Assembly: GCF_020400825.1 (NCBI RefSeq)
Contig: NZ_JAINVH010000004.1
Span: forward strand, 186,001-250,000
DNA from: Streptomyces sp. HPF1205
GTDB lineage: Bacteria; Actinomycetota; Actinomycetes; Streptomycetales; Streptomycetaceae
Length of the DNA stretch: 64,000 nt
Direction: 5' to 3'
The notes beneath the pieces are model-generated. The model saw only the letters and a program-made list of their open reading frames with translations, did not search any database and was not told the DNA's origin. The position numbers and the translations under genes are program-made. Every line of letters starts with the position of its first letter. Position 1 is the first letter of the stretch. Shown in pieces: positions 15,056-23,411 of the stretch.

Positions 15056-16006
15056 TCAGTCGCCGGCGTGGCCCCGGGCCGCGACCCGGGCGAGGACCGC
15101 CTGCGCCATGGCCTGCTCCCCCTTGGCGTTGGGGTGCGCGGGCGCGGCGGGGGAGGCGGGCACCAGCGGCTCGATCCAGCGGTCCGCGGGCGGCCGGCAC
15201 ATGTCGTGGCCGATGGTGGGGGTGTAGGTGTCCACGTAGGAGTCCCCGTGCAGGTAAGCCTCCAGCCGCAGCATCGCGTTGAGCTTCTTCTCGGTGTCGC
15301 GCAGGTACGGGAAGTCCCCGGCGGCGAAGGGCACCGCGGCCGAGGTGCACGGGACGCCGTCGTCGGGCAGCAGGTCCGGGTAGCCGACCACGACGACGCG
15401 GGCACGCGGGGCCCGCTCGCGCAGGGCGCGCAGCACCTGGCCGACCTTGGGGGCCGCCTCGACGATGGTGGCCGTGAGCTCGTCGGTGCCGGAGGCCGTG
15501 TAGTGCCGCTCGCACGGGCTGCCGGCCGGGTCGGTGGCGGTCAGGCCCGCGCACGTGGCGATGATCGGGCCGAAGCCGATGTCGTTGCCGCCGATCTGGA
15601 GGGTGACCACAGTGGTGTCGCGGCCCACCGCGTCGAGTTGGGGGCCGTTGGTGCCCTGCGGCTGCCGCATCTGGACGGTGGTCGCGCCGCCGCAGCTGAC
15701 GTCGGTGAAGCCGCTCACGTGGTCGGCGGCGGCCACCAGGGAGGGGTAGTTGTGGTCGGAGCGGGCGCAGTTGGCGTCCACCTGGGTGGGTATGGCGGGC
15801 CCGGACGTGTACGAGTCGCCGAGCGCGACGTAGCGCACGCCGTGGCCGTGGTGCGCGCCGCGGTCCGGCGCGGCGGTCGCCGGCGCGACCGTGGCCGCGG
15901 TCAGTGCCAGCGCGCCGGAGACGGCCGCCATCGCGACACCGACGGTCCTCCTGCCGGCCGGCCCGCCGGTCCGCTTTCCCCGCCCGCCGGTTGTTCCGCT
16001 GCGCAT
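15056..16006 (-). CDS. Secreted SGNH/GDSL esterase-lipase
   Basis: A 316-residue secreted hydrolase. The signal peptide ends near APATAA (residues 1-46, with a long basic n-region). Catalytic blocks are clear: block I VALGDSYTSGP (Ser), block II SCGGATT (Gly), block III QIGGNDIGFG (Asn), block V AHPNAKGEQAMA (His). Three Cys pairs, as in streptomycete extracellular lipases of this family, point to disulfides. It hydrolyses ester bonds of lipids or similar substrates outside the cell. It has a good promoter and a palindrome in its leader and is divergent from the PfkB kinase gene. Confidence 0.9.
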   Translation of the reverse strand: MRSGTTGGRGKRTGGPAGRRTVGVAMAAVSGALALTAATVAPATAAPDRGAHHGHGVRYVALGDSYTSGPAIPTQVDANCARSDHNYPSLVAAADHVSGFTDVSCGGATTVQMRQPQGTNGPQLDAVGRDTTVVTLQIGGNDIGFGPIIATCAGLTATDPAGSPCERHYTASGTDELTATIVEAAPKVGQVLRALRERAPRARVVVVGYPDLLPDDGVPCTSAAVPFAAGDFPYLRDTEKKLNAMLRLEAYLHGDSYVDTYTPTIGHDMCRPPADRWIEPLVPASPAAPAHPNAKGEQAMAQAVLARVAARGHAGD

Positions 16007-16018
16007 GGCGGTTCCCCC

Positions 16019-16032
16019 CTACTCCTGAGTAG
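16019..16032. promoter_or_regulatory. Palindrome in the leader of the SGNH esterase gene
   Basis: CTACTC-CT-GAGTAG is a 6-2-6 palindrome, 12 bases upstream of the start codon and next to the AGGGGGG ribosome binding site. With transcription starting around 16044 it lies within the leader, where a bound protein or a small hairpin could limit initiation. Confidence 0.4.
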
Positions 16033-16050
16033 TCCAACGACGAGGACCAA

Positions 16051-16079
16051 GATTCAGCCGGGCGTTCGACCGTTGTCAA
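16051..16079 (-). promoter_or_regulatory. Sigma70-type promoter of the SGNH esterase gene
   Basis: On the minus strand TTGACA is followed after 17 bases by TGAATC. The -35 box is perfect, the -10 box is weak. The expected start of transcription is near 16044, about 38 bases before the start codon. Confidence 0.5.
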
Positions 16080-16083
16080 TGAT

Positions 16084-16112
16084 TTGGACAGCGGTTTCCC
16101 GATCCATGTAAC
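16084..16112 (+). promoter_or_regulatory. Candidate promoter of the PfkB kinase gene
   Basis: TTGGAC at 16084-16089 and TGTAAC at 16107-16112 are separated by 17 bases, oriented toward the kinase gene and back to back with the SGNH promoter. This is a reading of short boxes only. Confidence 0.35.
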
Positions 16113-16194
16113 GGACACCCGATACCGTGCCGGGCATGGCCGGCACGGCACCGGGCGCCGGCCCTTCGACGACCCCCGGGGGGGAGCAGATCGT

Positions 16195-17115
16195 ATGACC
16201 GAGTTCCTGGTGATCGGCGAGTGCGTCGCCGACATCGTCCGCGTCCCCGGGCTGCCGGATGTGACGCATCCCGGGGGCAGCCCCGCCAACGTGGCCTACG
16301 GTCTGGCCCGGCTGGGCCGGTCCACGGCCCTGCTGACGCAGGTGGGGGCGGACCCGCGGGGCGAGGCGATCCGCCGGCGGCTGGTGGCGGCCGGCGTCGA
16401 GGTGCTGGGCGACGGCCAGGAGGAGGTGCCGACCCCGACCGCGGTGGTGACGCTGGACGCGCGGGGACAGGCGGCGTACGAGTTCCACATCCGCTGGACG
16501 CTGCGGCCGGCCGAGCCGCCCGCCGGCGTGCGGCACGTGCACATCGGGTCGATCGCCGCGGTCACCGAGCCGGGCGCGCGGACGGCGCTGGACCTGGCGG
16601 CGCGGCTGCGGCCGGAGGCGACGGTCAGCTACGACCCCAACGTACGGGCCGCGCTGTTCGGTGAGCGCCCGCGGGCGGTGGCCGCGGTCGAGCGGTGTGT
16701 CGCCCTCGCGGACCTGGTGAAGGCCAGCGAGGAGGACGTGGCCTGGCTCTACCCGGGCGAAACGGTGCGGACGGTGGCCAAGCGGTGGCTGGCGCTGGGG
16801 CCCGCGGCGGTGTTCGTCACCTTGGGGGCGGAAGGGTCGCTGGCCTTCACCGCCGCCCAGGAGGTCAGGGGCGCCGCGCTGCGTACCGAGGTGGCCGACA
16901 CGGTGGGCGCGGGCGATTCCTTCATGGCGGCGGCGCTGGACGCGCTGGCCGGGCTGAAGCTGCTGGGCTCCGGTGCCCGCCCGGCGCTGGCGGCGCTGCA
17001 CGACGTGGCCCTGTGCGGGGTCCTGCGGCACGCCTCGACCGCGGCCGCGCTCACCGTCTCGCGTCCCGGCGCGAACCCTCCCGACACGGCGGAGCTGCGG
17101 GCGGCGCTCGGCTGA
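16195..17115 (+). CDS. PfkB-family carbohydrate kinase (fructokinase-like)
   Basis: A 306-residue sugar kinase. The N-terminal PfkB signature is HPGGSPANVAYGLARLG and the C-terminal one is ADTVGAGDSFMAAALDALAG, holding the catalytic Asp of GAGD. The substrate lid region YEFHIRWTLRP is present. It phosphorylates a sugar or nucleoside with ATP in the cytoplasm; sequence similarity points to fructose, but substrate predictions in this family are weak. ATG 16195 has GGGGAG at suitable distance. There is no sugar transporter or other sugar gene adjacent; it is a single gene, convergent with the SDR gene. Confidence 0.88.
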   Translation: MTEFLVIGECVADIVRVPGLPDVTHPGGSPANVAYGLARLGRSTALLTQVGADPRGEAIRRRLVAAGVEVLGDGQEEVPTPTAVVTLDARGQAAYEFHIRWTLRPAEPPAGVRHVHIGSIAAVTEPGARTALDLAARLRPEATVSYDPNVRAALFGERPRAVAAVERCVALADLVKASEEDVAWLYPGETVRTVAKRWLALGPAAVFVTLGAEGSLAFTAAQEVRGAALRTEVADTVGAGDSFMAAALDALAGLKLLGSGARPALAALHDVALCGVLRHASTAAALTVSRPGANPPDTAELRAALG

Positions 17116-17173
17116 CGCCCGCTCACGGCGGACGAGGCGCCGCCCGGTGGGCGCGGGCCGCGGCCGGCGGGGC

Positions 17174-18754
17174 TCACCACGGCGAGGGCGCGTAGTCCTT
17201 CAGGAAGCAGCCGTAGAGGTCCTCGCCGCTCTCGCCGCGCACGATGGGGTCGTAGACCCGGGCCGCGCCGTCCACCAGGTCCAGCGGGGCGTGGAAGCCG
17301 GCCTCGGCCAGCCGCACCTTGTCCGGGTGCGGGCGCTCGTCGGTGATCCAGCCGGTGTCGACCGCCGTCATCAGGATGCCGTCGCTCTCCAGCATCTCCT
17401 GGGCGCTGGTGCGGGTCAGCATGTTGAGGGCGGCCTTGGCCATGTTGGTGTGCGGGTGGCCGGCGCCCTTGTAGCCGCGGCTGAACTGGCCTTCCATCGC
17501 GGACACGTTGACGACGTACTTGCGGCGGGCCGGGGCGGCGGCCATGGCCGGGCGCAGCCTGCTGACGAGGATGAACGGCGCGGTCACGTTGCAGAGCTGC
17601 ACTTCGAGCAGCTCGACCGGGTCGACCTCGCCGACGGTCTGCACCCAGCTGTTGGTGGGGTCGAGGTCCGGTACGAGCCCGCCGGCGTCGATGGCCGTGC
17701 CCGCCTCGACCCGGGCCGGCGAGGCGGACCCGCCGGTCAGCGCGAGGTCGGTGACGTCCTGGGCGGTGAACAGGCCCTCCTTGCGCGGGGAGGGCAGGGC
17801 GGCCGCGGTGCGGGCGCCGGAGCCGAAGACGCCGATGACCTCGGCGGCGGGCAGTTCACCGGCCGGCGGCGGCGCGGACTCGGCGGCGACCAGCTCGCTG
17901 TAGGCCTGCGGGGAGCGGCGCACGGTCTGGGCGGCGTTGTTGATCAGGATGTCCAGCGGCCCCGCGGCGGCCACCGAGTCGGCGAGCGCGACGACCTGGG
18001 CGGGATCGCGCAGGTCTATGCCGACGATCTTGAGCCGGTGGATCCACTCGCCGCTGTCCGGCATGGCCTTGAAGCGGCGGACGGCGTCAGCGGGGAAACG
18101 GGTGGTGATGGTGGTGTGCGCGCCGTCCCTCAGCAGCCGCAGCGCGATGTACATGCCGATCTTGGCGCGGCCGCCGGTGAGCAGGGCGCGGCGGCCGGTC
18201 AGGTCGGTGCGCGCGTCGCGGCGGGCGCGGTTCTCGGCGGCGCACGCCGGGCACAGCTGGTGGTAGAAGGCGTCCACCTCGACGTACCGGCTCTTGCAGA
18301 TGTAGCACGAGCGCGGGCGCTGGAGGATGCCGGCGATCTCGGTGGTGACCGAGGGGGCGAGCCTGATGCCGAGCGTCTCGTCGTCGACGCGGTCGGCCGC
18401 GCCGGTCGCGGTGGCCTCGGTGACGGCCCGGTCGTGGGCGGTCTTGGCGGCGCGGCGCTCCTGGCGGCGGCGCTGCTTGACCGTGCGGTAGATGCCCGCG
18501 GTGGCCCGGCGTACGGCCACGGCGTCGGGATGGTCGACCGGCAGCCGGTCGAGCTCGGCCAGGACGGACAGGCAGATCTCCATCCTGGCGGGGTCTATGC
18601 CGGGGTCTGTGCCTGGGTCTGTGCCGGGGTCTGTGCCGGGCGCGTCCTGGCCGGCCTCCGTGCCGGGGTCACCGGGGCCGCCCGCCGTGTCCCCGCGGTT
18701 CCCCGGGTTCCCGGGATCCCCGAGGTCGTGAAGGTCCTGAGTCGTCGCCGTCAT
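17174..18754 (-). CDS. Large SDR-type oxidoreductase with embedded Cys ribbon and no canonical YxxxK tyrosine
   Basis: A 526-residue protein. Residues 1-55 are low complexity with GTDPGTDPGTDPG repeats. Residues about 140-180 hold two Cys pairs, SCYICKSRY and QLCPACAAENR, a zinc-ribbon-like unit before the Rossmann fold. The SDR part shows ALLTGGRAKIGMYIALRLLRDGA (a variant of TGxxxGIG), DILINNAAQT (NNAA) and NVSAMEGQF. Where YxxxK is expected the sequence reads HPHTNMAKAALNML, so Thr stands in the Tyr place. The family is conserved in streptomycetes but of unknown reaction; enzymatic activity cannot be assumed. ATG 18754 has GGAGAG upstream; the longer in-frame start at 18889 adds a basic segment. 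Confidence 0.75.
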   Translation of the reverse strand: MTATTQDLHDLGDPGNPGNRGDTAGGPGDPGTEAGQDAPGTDPGTDPGTDPGIDPARMEICLSVLAELDRLPVDHPDAVAVRRATAGIYRTVKQRRRQERRAAKTAHDRAVTEATATGAADRVDDETLGIRLAPSVTTEIAGILQRPRSCYICKSRYVEVDAFYHQLCPACAAENRARRDARTDLTGRRALLTGGRAKIGMYIALRLLRDGAHTTITTRFPADAVRRFKAMPDSGEWIHRLKIVGIDLRDPAQVVALADSVAAAGPLDILINNAAQTVRRSPQAYSELVAAESAPPPAGELPAAEVIGVFGSGARTAAALPSPRKEGLFTAQDVTDLALTGGSASPARVEAGTAIDAGGLVPDLDPTNSWVQTVGEVDPVELLEVQLCNVTAPFILVSRLRPAMAAAPARRKYVVNVSAMEGQFSRGYKGAGHPHTNMAKAALNMLTRTSAQEMLESDGILMTAVDTGWITDERPHPDKVRLAEAGFHAPLDLVDGAARVYDPIVRGESGEDLYGCFLKDYAPSPW

Positions 18755-18981
18755 CCCGCCGCTGCTCTCCGTGTCCCGGGCCGTACCGCGCCCGCGCGTG
18801 CGGGGCCTGTGCTGTCGGATGCTGTCGGACCCGTGCCGTCCGGTGTCCGCCGCCCGGGCCTTGGGCCGCACTTTACGTTTCGACGTCACACACCTCCAAA
18901 CCCGGACGGGACGGCGGGCGGCGATACGCTCGGGGCGTCCAAGATCCGTCCCGTGATCAGTGCCGATCTGTGGAGGTCCCG

Positions 18982-20214
18982 TTGAGCGCCGTCAGCCCGC
19001 TCGCCGTCCCGCCCGACTCCCTCTTCGGGGTGCGCAACCTGCCCTACGGGGTCTTCAGTACGGCGGACGACCCGCGACGGCGGCTCGGGGTCGCCTACGG
19101 GGACCACGTCCTGGACGCGGGCCGGGCGGCCGAGGCGACCGGAGCGCCCACCGACCTGGCCGCCGTGCTGTCGGCGCCGGGCCTCGGCCCGCTGCTCGCC
19201 GCGGGCCGCCCGGCGTGGACCCGGGTCCGGGCGGCGCTGACCGAGTGGCTGACCGCCGAGCGGTACCGCGCGGCGGTGGAGCCGTGCCTGGTGCCGCGCT
19301 CGCGGACGGTGCCGCACCTGCCGTTCGACGTCGCCGACTACGTGGACTTCTACGCCTCGGAGCACCACGCCTCCAACGTGGGCCGGATCTTCCGCCCGGG
19401 CGCGGAGCCGCTGACCCCGAACTGGAAGCACCTGCCGATCGGCTACCACGGCAGGGCGGGCACGGTGGTCGTCTCCGGCACGCCGGTGGTGCGGCCCAGC
19501 GGCCAGCGCAAGGCGCCCGCCGACCCGGCCCCGGACTTCGGGCCGTCCCGCAGGCTGGACATCGAGGCAGAGGTGGGGTTCGTCGTGGGCACCCCGTCGC
19601 CGCTGGGCGCCCGGGTGGCGCTGGCCGACGCCGACGCGCACGTCTTCGGCGTGTGCCTGGTCAACGACTGGTCGGCCCGCGACCTGCAGGCGTGGGAGTA
19701 CGTCCCGCTCGGGCCGTTCCTCGGCAAGTCGTTCGCGACCTCCGTGTCGCCGTGGGTGGTTCCCATGGACGCGCTGGCGCACGCCCGCACCGATCCCCCG
19801 GCCCGCGGCGCCGAGCCGCTGCCGTACCTGGACGACCGCGCCGCCGAGCCCCCGTACGGCCTGGACCTGGCGCTGGAGGTGCGGCTGAACGGGCACCTGG
19901 TCTCGCGCCCCCCGTTCTCCACGATGTACTGGACGTACGCCCAGATGCTCGCCCACATGACGGTCAACGGCGCGAGCCTGCGCACCGGCGACCTGTACGC
20001 CTCGGGGACGGTGAGCGGCCCCGCGCCGGACACCCGCGGCTCGCTGATCGAGCTGACCTGGAACGGCGAGGAGCCGCTCACGCTGCCCGACGGCACGACG
20101 CGGTCCTTCCTGGAGGACGGCGACGAGGTGACGATCAGCGCCACGGCCCCGTCCCTGGACGGCACCCGGATCTCACTGGGCGAGGTCACGGGCCGGATCG
20201 AACCGGCCCGCTGA
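18982..20214 (+). CDS. fahA: Fumarylacetoacetase
   Basis: A 410-residue enzyme of the last step of tyrosine degradation, splitting fumarylacetoacetate to fumarate and acetoacetate. The N-terminal SH3-like domain begins SPLAVPPDSLFGVRNLPYGVF. The catalytic domain shows VADYVDFYASEHHASNVGRIFRP (Ca-binding Asp and catalytic His), HLPIGYHGRAGTVVVSG, RLDIEAEVGFVVG and CLVNDWSARDLQAWEYVPLGPFLGKSF. Length is that of the family. I use TTG 18982 because GGAGG lies five bases before it; the GTG at 18970 overlaps that Shine-Dalgarno. No other tyrosine catabolic gene is next to it. The gene is divergent from the SDR gene. Confidence 0.9.
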   Translation: MSAVSPLAVPPDSLFGVRNLPYGVFSTADDPRRRLGVAYGDHVLDAGRAAEATGAPTDLAAVLSAPGLGPLLAAGRPAWTRVRAALTEWLTAERYRAAVEPCLVPRSRTVPHLPFDVADYVDFYASEHHASNVGRIFRPGAEPLTPNWKHLPIGYHGRAGTVVVSGTPVVRPSGQRKAPADPAPDFGPSRRLDIEAEVGFVVGTPSPLGARVALADADAHVFGVCLVNDWSARDLQAWEYVPLGPFLGKSFATSVSPWVVPMDALAHARTDPPARGAEPLPYLDDRAAEPPYGLDLALEVRLNGHLVSRPPFSTMYWTYAQMLAHMTVNGASLRTGDLYASGTVSGPAPDTRGSLIELTWNGEEPLTLPDGTTRSFLEDGDEVTISATAPSLDGTRISLGEVTGRIEPAR

Positions 20215-20348
20215 GGCGGGGGCGCCCTCGCGCCCTCGTAGCCGCCCGGTCACCGGTCGTGACCTGGGTTTGAGGGGCGTGATCGGGGTCAGAAGCGCCG
20301 CTGGGAGGGTGCTGAGGATCCAGGCCGGATCAGCGAGCGGCGTCCGGT

Positions 20349-20373
20349 GCTCCCCCAGGGCTTCGCCTGGGGA
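20349..20373. terminator. Hairpin between fahA and the SsgA-like gene
   Basis: CTCCCC/GGGGAG with inner CAGG and CCTG around GGCTTCG-type bases forms a strong stem-loop about 135 bases after fahA. No T tract follows. It may be the fahA terminator or a leader structure of the SsgA-like gene. Confidence 0.4.
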
Positions 20374-20474
20374 GTGCGTGCCGGGCGTCGGGAGCCCGGC
20401 ACAGATCTTCAGTGCGCTCCCAGGCCCGCTCTGCGGGCTCCCGCCAGCCGTTGCGGCTTCGGAAGCGAGGGCCC

Positions 20475-20888
20475 ATGCCGGAACCGTACTGCCGCGCCGC
20501 CACCGCCGCGCTGGTCCTGCCCGAGCAGCAGGAGGTGCGGCTGCCCGTGTGGCTGTCGTACCACCCGTACGACTGCTTCGCCGCCCGTCTGACCTTCTGG
20601 ACGCACGGGGCCGAGGGGGTCACCTGGATCTTCGCCTGGGAACTGCTGGCGGCGGGGCTGGCCGGCCCTGCGGGGCGCGGCGACGTGCGGGTGGGGCCGG
20701 TGCCGGGCGCGGGCGAGGTGCTGCTCTCCCTCGGCCGGGACGGCAGCGGTGACCGGGCCCACCTGCGACTGCCGGCCGCCGACGTCGAGTGCTTCGTGGC
20801 CGAGATCGCCGGCCGCGCCGCCGGGGATCTGTGCGGGGTGCGGCAGGCGCTCGACGACGAGCTGGTCCGCCTGACCGAGCGTGCCTGA
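20475..20888 (+). CDS. SsgA-like sporulation and cell division regulator (SALP)
   Basis: A 137-residue protein of the SsgA/SsgB family, found only in morphologically complex actinobacteria. Members control septum placement and spore maturation; SsgB recruits FtsZ. The core LPVWLSYHPYDCFAARLTFW, then VTWIFAWELLAAGL and VRVGPVP, matches the family, with a C-terminal ECFVAEIAGRAAGDLCGVRQALDDEL helix. I cannot tell which paralog it is; it is not an obvious SsgB. ATG 20475 fits the family length. It stands alone, convergent with the PAS-GAF-PP2C phosphatase gene. Confidence 0.85.
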   Translation: MPEPYCRAATAALVLPEQQEVRLPVWLSYHPYDCFAARLTFWTHGAEGVTWIFAWELLAAGLAGPAGRGDVRVGPVPGAGEVLLSLGRDGSGDRAHLRLPAADVECFVAEIAGRAAGDLCGVRQALDDELVRLTERA

Positions 20889-20889
20889 G

Positions 20890-20927
20890 CTGCCTTACCG
20901 TTCCTGACCTGCCTTACCGTTCCTGAC
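20890..20927. repeat. Perfect 19-bp tandem duplication
   Basis: The unit CTGCCTTACCGTTCCTGAC occurs twice without a gap, right after the stop codon of the SsgA-like gene. A 10-bp unit CTTGCTCGRC is then repeated twice at 20928-20947. The sites lie between convergent genes. Confidence 0.8.
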
Positions 20928-20972
20928 CTTGCTCGGCCTTGCTCGACCGCGCGTGCCCGACGGCCGCGCCGC

Positions 20973-22709
20973 TCACGCCGCCGGCCGGGTCCCGGGCGTC
21001 GGTACACGCAGCGCGAGCAGGGCCACGTCGTCGTCGTTGCCGGCCGGGCGGACCCGGTCCAGCAGCAGGTCGCAGAAGGTCTCCAGCGGGCGGGGGGCGA
21101 GCGCGGCCGCGTGGCGGCGCAGGACGGCCAGCCCCTCGTCGATGGAGTGGCCGGGGGACTCGATCAGCCCGTCGGTGTAGAGGATCAGCGTGGACCGCGG
21201 CTCCAGGGTGACGACGGCGTCGGTACGCGGCAGGTTCACGCCCGTACCCAGCAGGATGCCGTGGGCGTCGGTGAGGAAGCGGGCCTGCCCGTCGTCGCTG
21301 ACCAGGAGGGGCGGCGGGTGTCCCGCGTTGCTCCACCTCAGCCGCCAGTGGCCCGGCGCGTCGCTCTCCAGCCGGCCGAACACCAGGGTGGCCATCGCCA
21401 CTTCGGCCATGCGCGCGACCATCCGGTCCAGCCGGTCGACGATCGCGCTGGGCGCCTCCGCGTGCGACCAGGCGTCGGCGCGCAGCATGTTGCGGAGCTG
21501 GGCCATGCCGGCCGCCGCGTCCAGGTCGTGGCCCACGACGTCGCCGACCGCGATGGCGGTGGCGCCGTCGTCGAGGGTGAACACGTCGTACCAGTCGCCG
21601 CCGACCTGCGAGGCGTCCGGCGCCGACACGTAGCGCACGGTCATCTCCAGGTCGGGCAGACGCGGCAGGCGGGGCAGCAGGTGCCGCTGCATCGTCTCGG
21701 CCACCTTGCGCTGCTGCTGGTACAGGCGCGCGTTGTCCAGCGCGACGCCCGCCCGGCGGGCGATGTCCTCCAGCAGCGGCAGGTCGGCCGCGCTGAACGG
21801 CGTGGGCCGGTCGGCCCGGCCCAGGGTGAGGGCGCCGAGCACCTCGCGGGGGCTGCGGATGGGCGCGATCATCGCCGAGTGCATGCCCGTCTCCTTGAGC
21901 AGGCGGCGCTGCTCCACGGCCAGGCCCGAGTCGGGGCGCCGTGCGTAGGTCTGCGGGGTCACGAGCGTGGAGGCGGCCCCGCGCAGCGCGCGGGACAGCG
22001 GCATCGGGGACTCGGGCGGCAGCGGCGGCAGGGGGCCCTGCAGGTCGTGGCGGTCCAGCAGGGCGCCGTGGGCGTAGTGGACGACGGCCGTGCGCCACAC
22101 CTCGGCGTTCTCGGTGATCAGGTCGATGACCACCCAGTCGGCGATCCGGGGCAGCACGATGTGCACCAGCCGGCGCAGCGCCTGGTCGGCGTCGAGGGTG
22201 GAGGTCAGCCGGGTGGTGGTCTCGGCCAGCAGCGCCAAGCGCTCCAGCTCGGAGAGGGAGGCCGGGTTCTCGGCCCCGTCCTGTTCCGCGGGTTCGGTCG
22301 TCTCCCGCCGGTGGAAGACCACCATGGCCCCGCTGGTCCCGTCGTCCAGCCGGAACGGGGTGAGCAGCAGGGACACCGGCAGCGGCGGACCGTCGCCGCT
22401 GGCCAGCCAGCCGGGGCTGCCCAGGATGGTCCGCCCGGCCCGGAAGTCGCGCAACATGGAGCACTGGCTGCGGGCGATCGTGTGCCCGTGGTCGTCCCGG
22501 TGCAGCAGGTCGTGGGCGTCCCGGCCCACGAGCTCGTGGGCCGGCCGGGCCAGCATGCTCTCCGCCCGGCGGTTGACCGCGATGATCACGCCTTGGTCGT
22601 CGACCGCGTAGATCCCGGCGTCGACCACGTCGAAGAGTCCGGCCAGCAGGCCGTCTTCGCCCGGCGCGGGGCGGACGGCCCCGCCACCGACCGCACCAGG
22701 TTCGCTCAT
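20973..22709 (-). CDS. PAS-GAF-SpoIIE (PP2C) protein phosphatase
   Basis: A 578-residue soluble signalling protein. Residues about 20-130 are a PAS domain (LFDVVDAGIYAVDDQGVIIAVNRRAE). Residues about 160-330 are a GAF domain ending PLLEDIARRAGVALDNARLYQQQ. Residues about 340-575 are a SpoIIE/RsbU-type PP2C domain with VGGDWYDVFTLDDG, AVGDVVGHDLDAAAGMAQLR, SNAGHPPPLL, YTDGLIESPG and NDDDVALLAL, all metal-binding aspartates present. Such phosphatases dephosphorylate anti-anti-sigma factors. Unlike the two other PP2C genes in this window it has no kinase domain. ATG 22709 with GGAGG about 11 bases upstream is preferred over longer starts. Confidence 0.9.
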   Translation of the reverse strand: MSEPGAVGGGAVRPAPGEDGLLAGLFDVVDAGIYAVDDQGVIIAVNRRAESMLARPAHELVGRDAHDLLHRDDHGHTIARSQCSMLRDFRAGRTILGSPGWLASGDGPPLPVSLLLTPFRLDDGTSGAMVVFHRRETTEPAEQDGAENPASLSELERLALLAETTTRLTSTLDADQALRRLVHIVLPRIADWVVIDLITENAEVWRTAVVHYAHGALLDRHDLQGPLPPLPPESPMPLSRALRGAASTLVTPQTYARRPDSGLAVEQRRLLKETGMHSAMIAPIRSPREVLGALTLGRADRPTPFSAADLPLLEDIARRAGVALDNARLYQQQRKVAETMQRHLLPRLPRLPDLEMTVRYVSAPDASQVGGDWYDVFTLDDGATAIAVGDVVGHDLDAAAGMAQLRNMLRADAWSHAEAPSAIVDRLDRMVARMAEVAMATLVFGRLESDAPGHWRLRWSNAGHPPPLLVSDDGQARFLTDAHGILLGTGVNLPRTDAVVTLEPRSTLILYTDGLIESPGHSIDEGLAVLRRHAAALAPRPLETFCDLLLDRVRPAGNDDDVALLALRVPTPGTRPAA

Positions 22710-23031
22710 GTAACGCCCGCCTCCGGCCGGCAACCGTGGTCCGTCCTGCCCATCCTGCCACAGCGGGAGCGGGTGACCCCACCGTCGCGGAGTGGCCCGG
22801 CGGCCCCGGCACGCACCCTCGGGAAGGGGCCGGTCAGTGGCCGGAAGGCAATCGGGCACGCGTACGGAAGGCGGGGACAAGGCGGGGACGGGGTACCGCG
22901 TGCCGGATGGATGCCATCCCGGGCGGACGGAGGGATGATCGTACGAGAAGGCGCTTCCGGGGCGGACCGGGCCGCTGAGGCCACTGCCCCCGCCCGTACC
23001 GCCTCGGCAGCCTGTGGAGGAGGTGCGCCTC
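22710..23031. other. Intergenic region without visible genes
   Basis: About 320 bases between the divergent phosphatase gene and a small ORF. The longer reading frames here look like noise by codon use. No clear promoter boxes, palindromes or RNA genes were found. Confidence 0.4.
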
Positions 23032-23268
23032 ATGCTCGCCACGTCGCGTTACGCGGTCACCGTGCCCGCAGCGCCCGGCGGTCACGCCCCGCCCGAGGTG
23101 GTGATCGTCCACCTCACCACGGAGACCGGCCCGCGGGGCGAGCCGGTGTACGCCGACGCCTCCGGCCGCTACCGCTTCACCATCGCCGGTCAGACCGCGA
23201 CGCTGCTGCGGGGTGCGGCGCGCGCCCGCGCCTGCCACCGCTGCCTGCCCGCTCGTCCGCTGCCCTGA
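23032..23268 (+). CDS. Small hypothetical protein, 78 aa
   Basis: A short protein beginning MLATSRYAVTVPAAPGGHAP and ending with a Cys-containing, Arg/Ala-rich tail (RGAARARACHRCLPARPLP). I recognise no family. It has a strong Shine-Dalgarno (GGAGGAGG) before ATG 23032, which is the main evidence that it is translated. The middle (EVVIVHLTTETGPRGEPVYA, DASGRYRFTIAG) reads like a small beta-rich domain. It is convergent with the phosphoribosyltransferase fusion gene. Confidence 0.55.
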   Translation: MLATSRYAVTVPAAPGGHAPPEVVIVHLTTETGPRGEPVYADASGRYRFTIAGQTATLLRGAARARACHRCLPARPLP

Positions 23269-23411
23269 GCCGTACGGCCCGGCCCCGAGCGGCCGGGGGC
23301 CGCGCCGCCTCCACCGCCGGATCCCACCGGCCCCCGCCGTAGGTGCGCCGCGTGGCGGTACGGGCGGGCACAGGTGACGCGGGCGGGGCGTGCCGCGCGG
23401 CCCGGGTACCG

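Noticed and set aside
21111..23342. A 743-codon plus-strand frame opposite the PAS-GAF-PP2C gene
   Set aside because: Codon use and composition are those of an antisense frame; no domain is recognisable.
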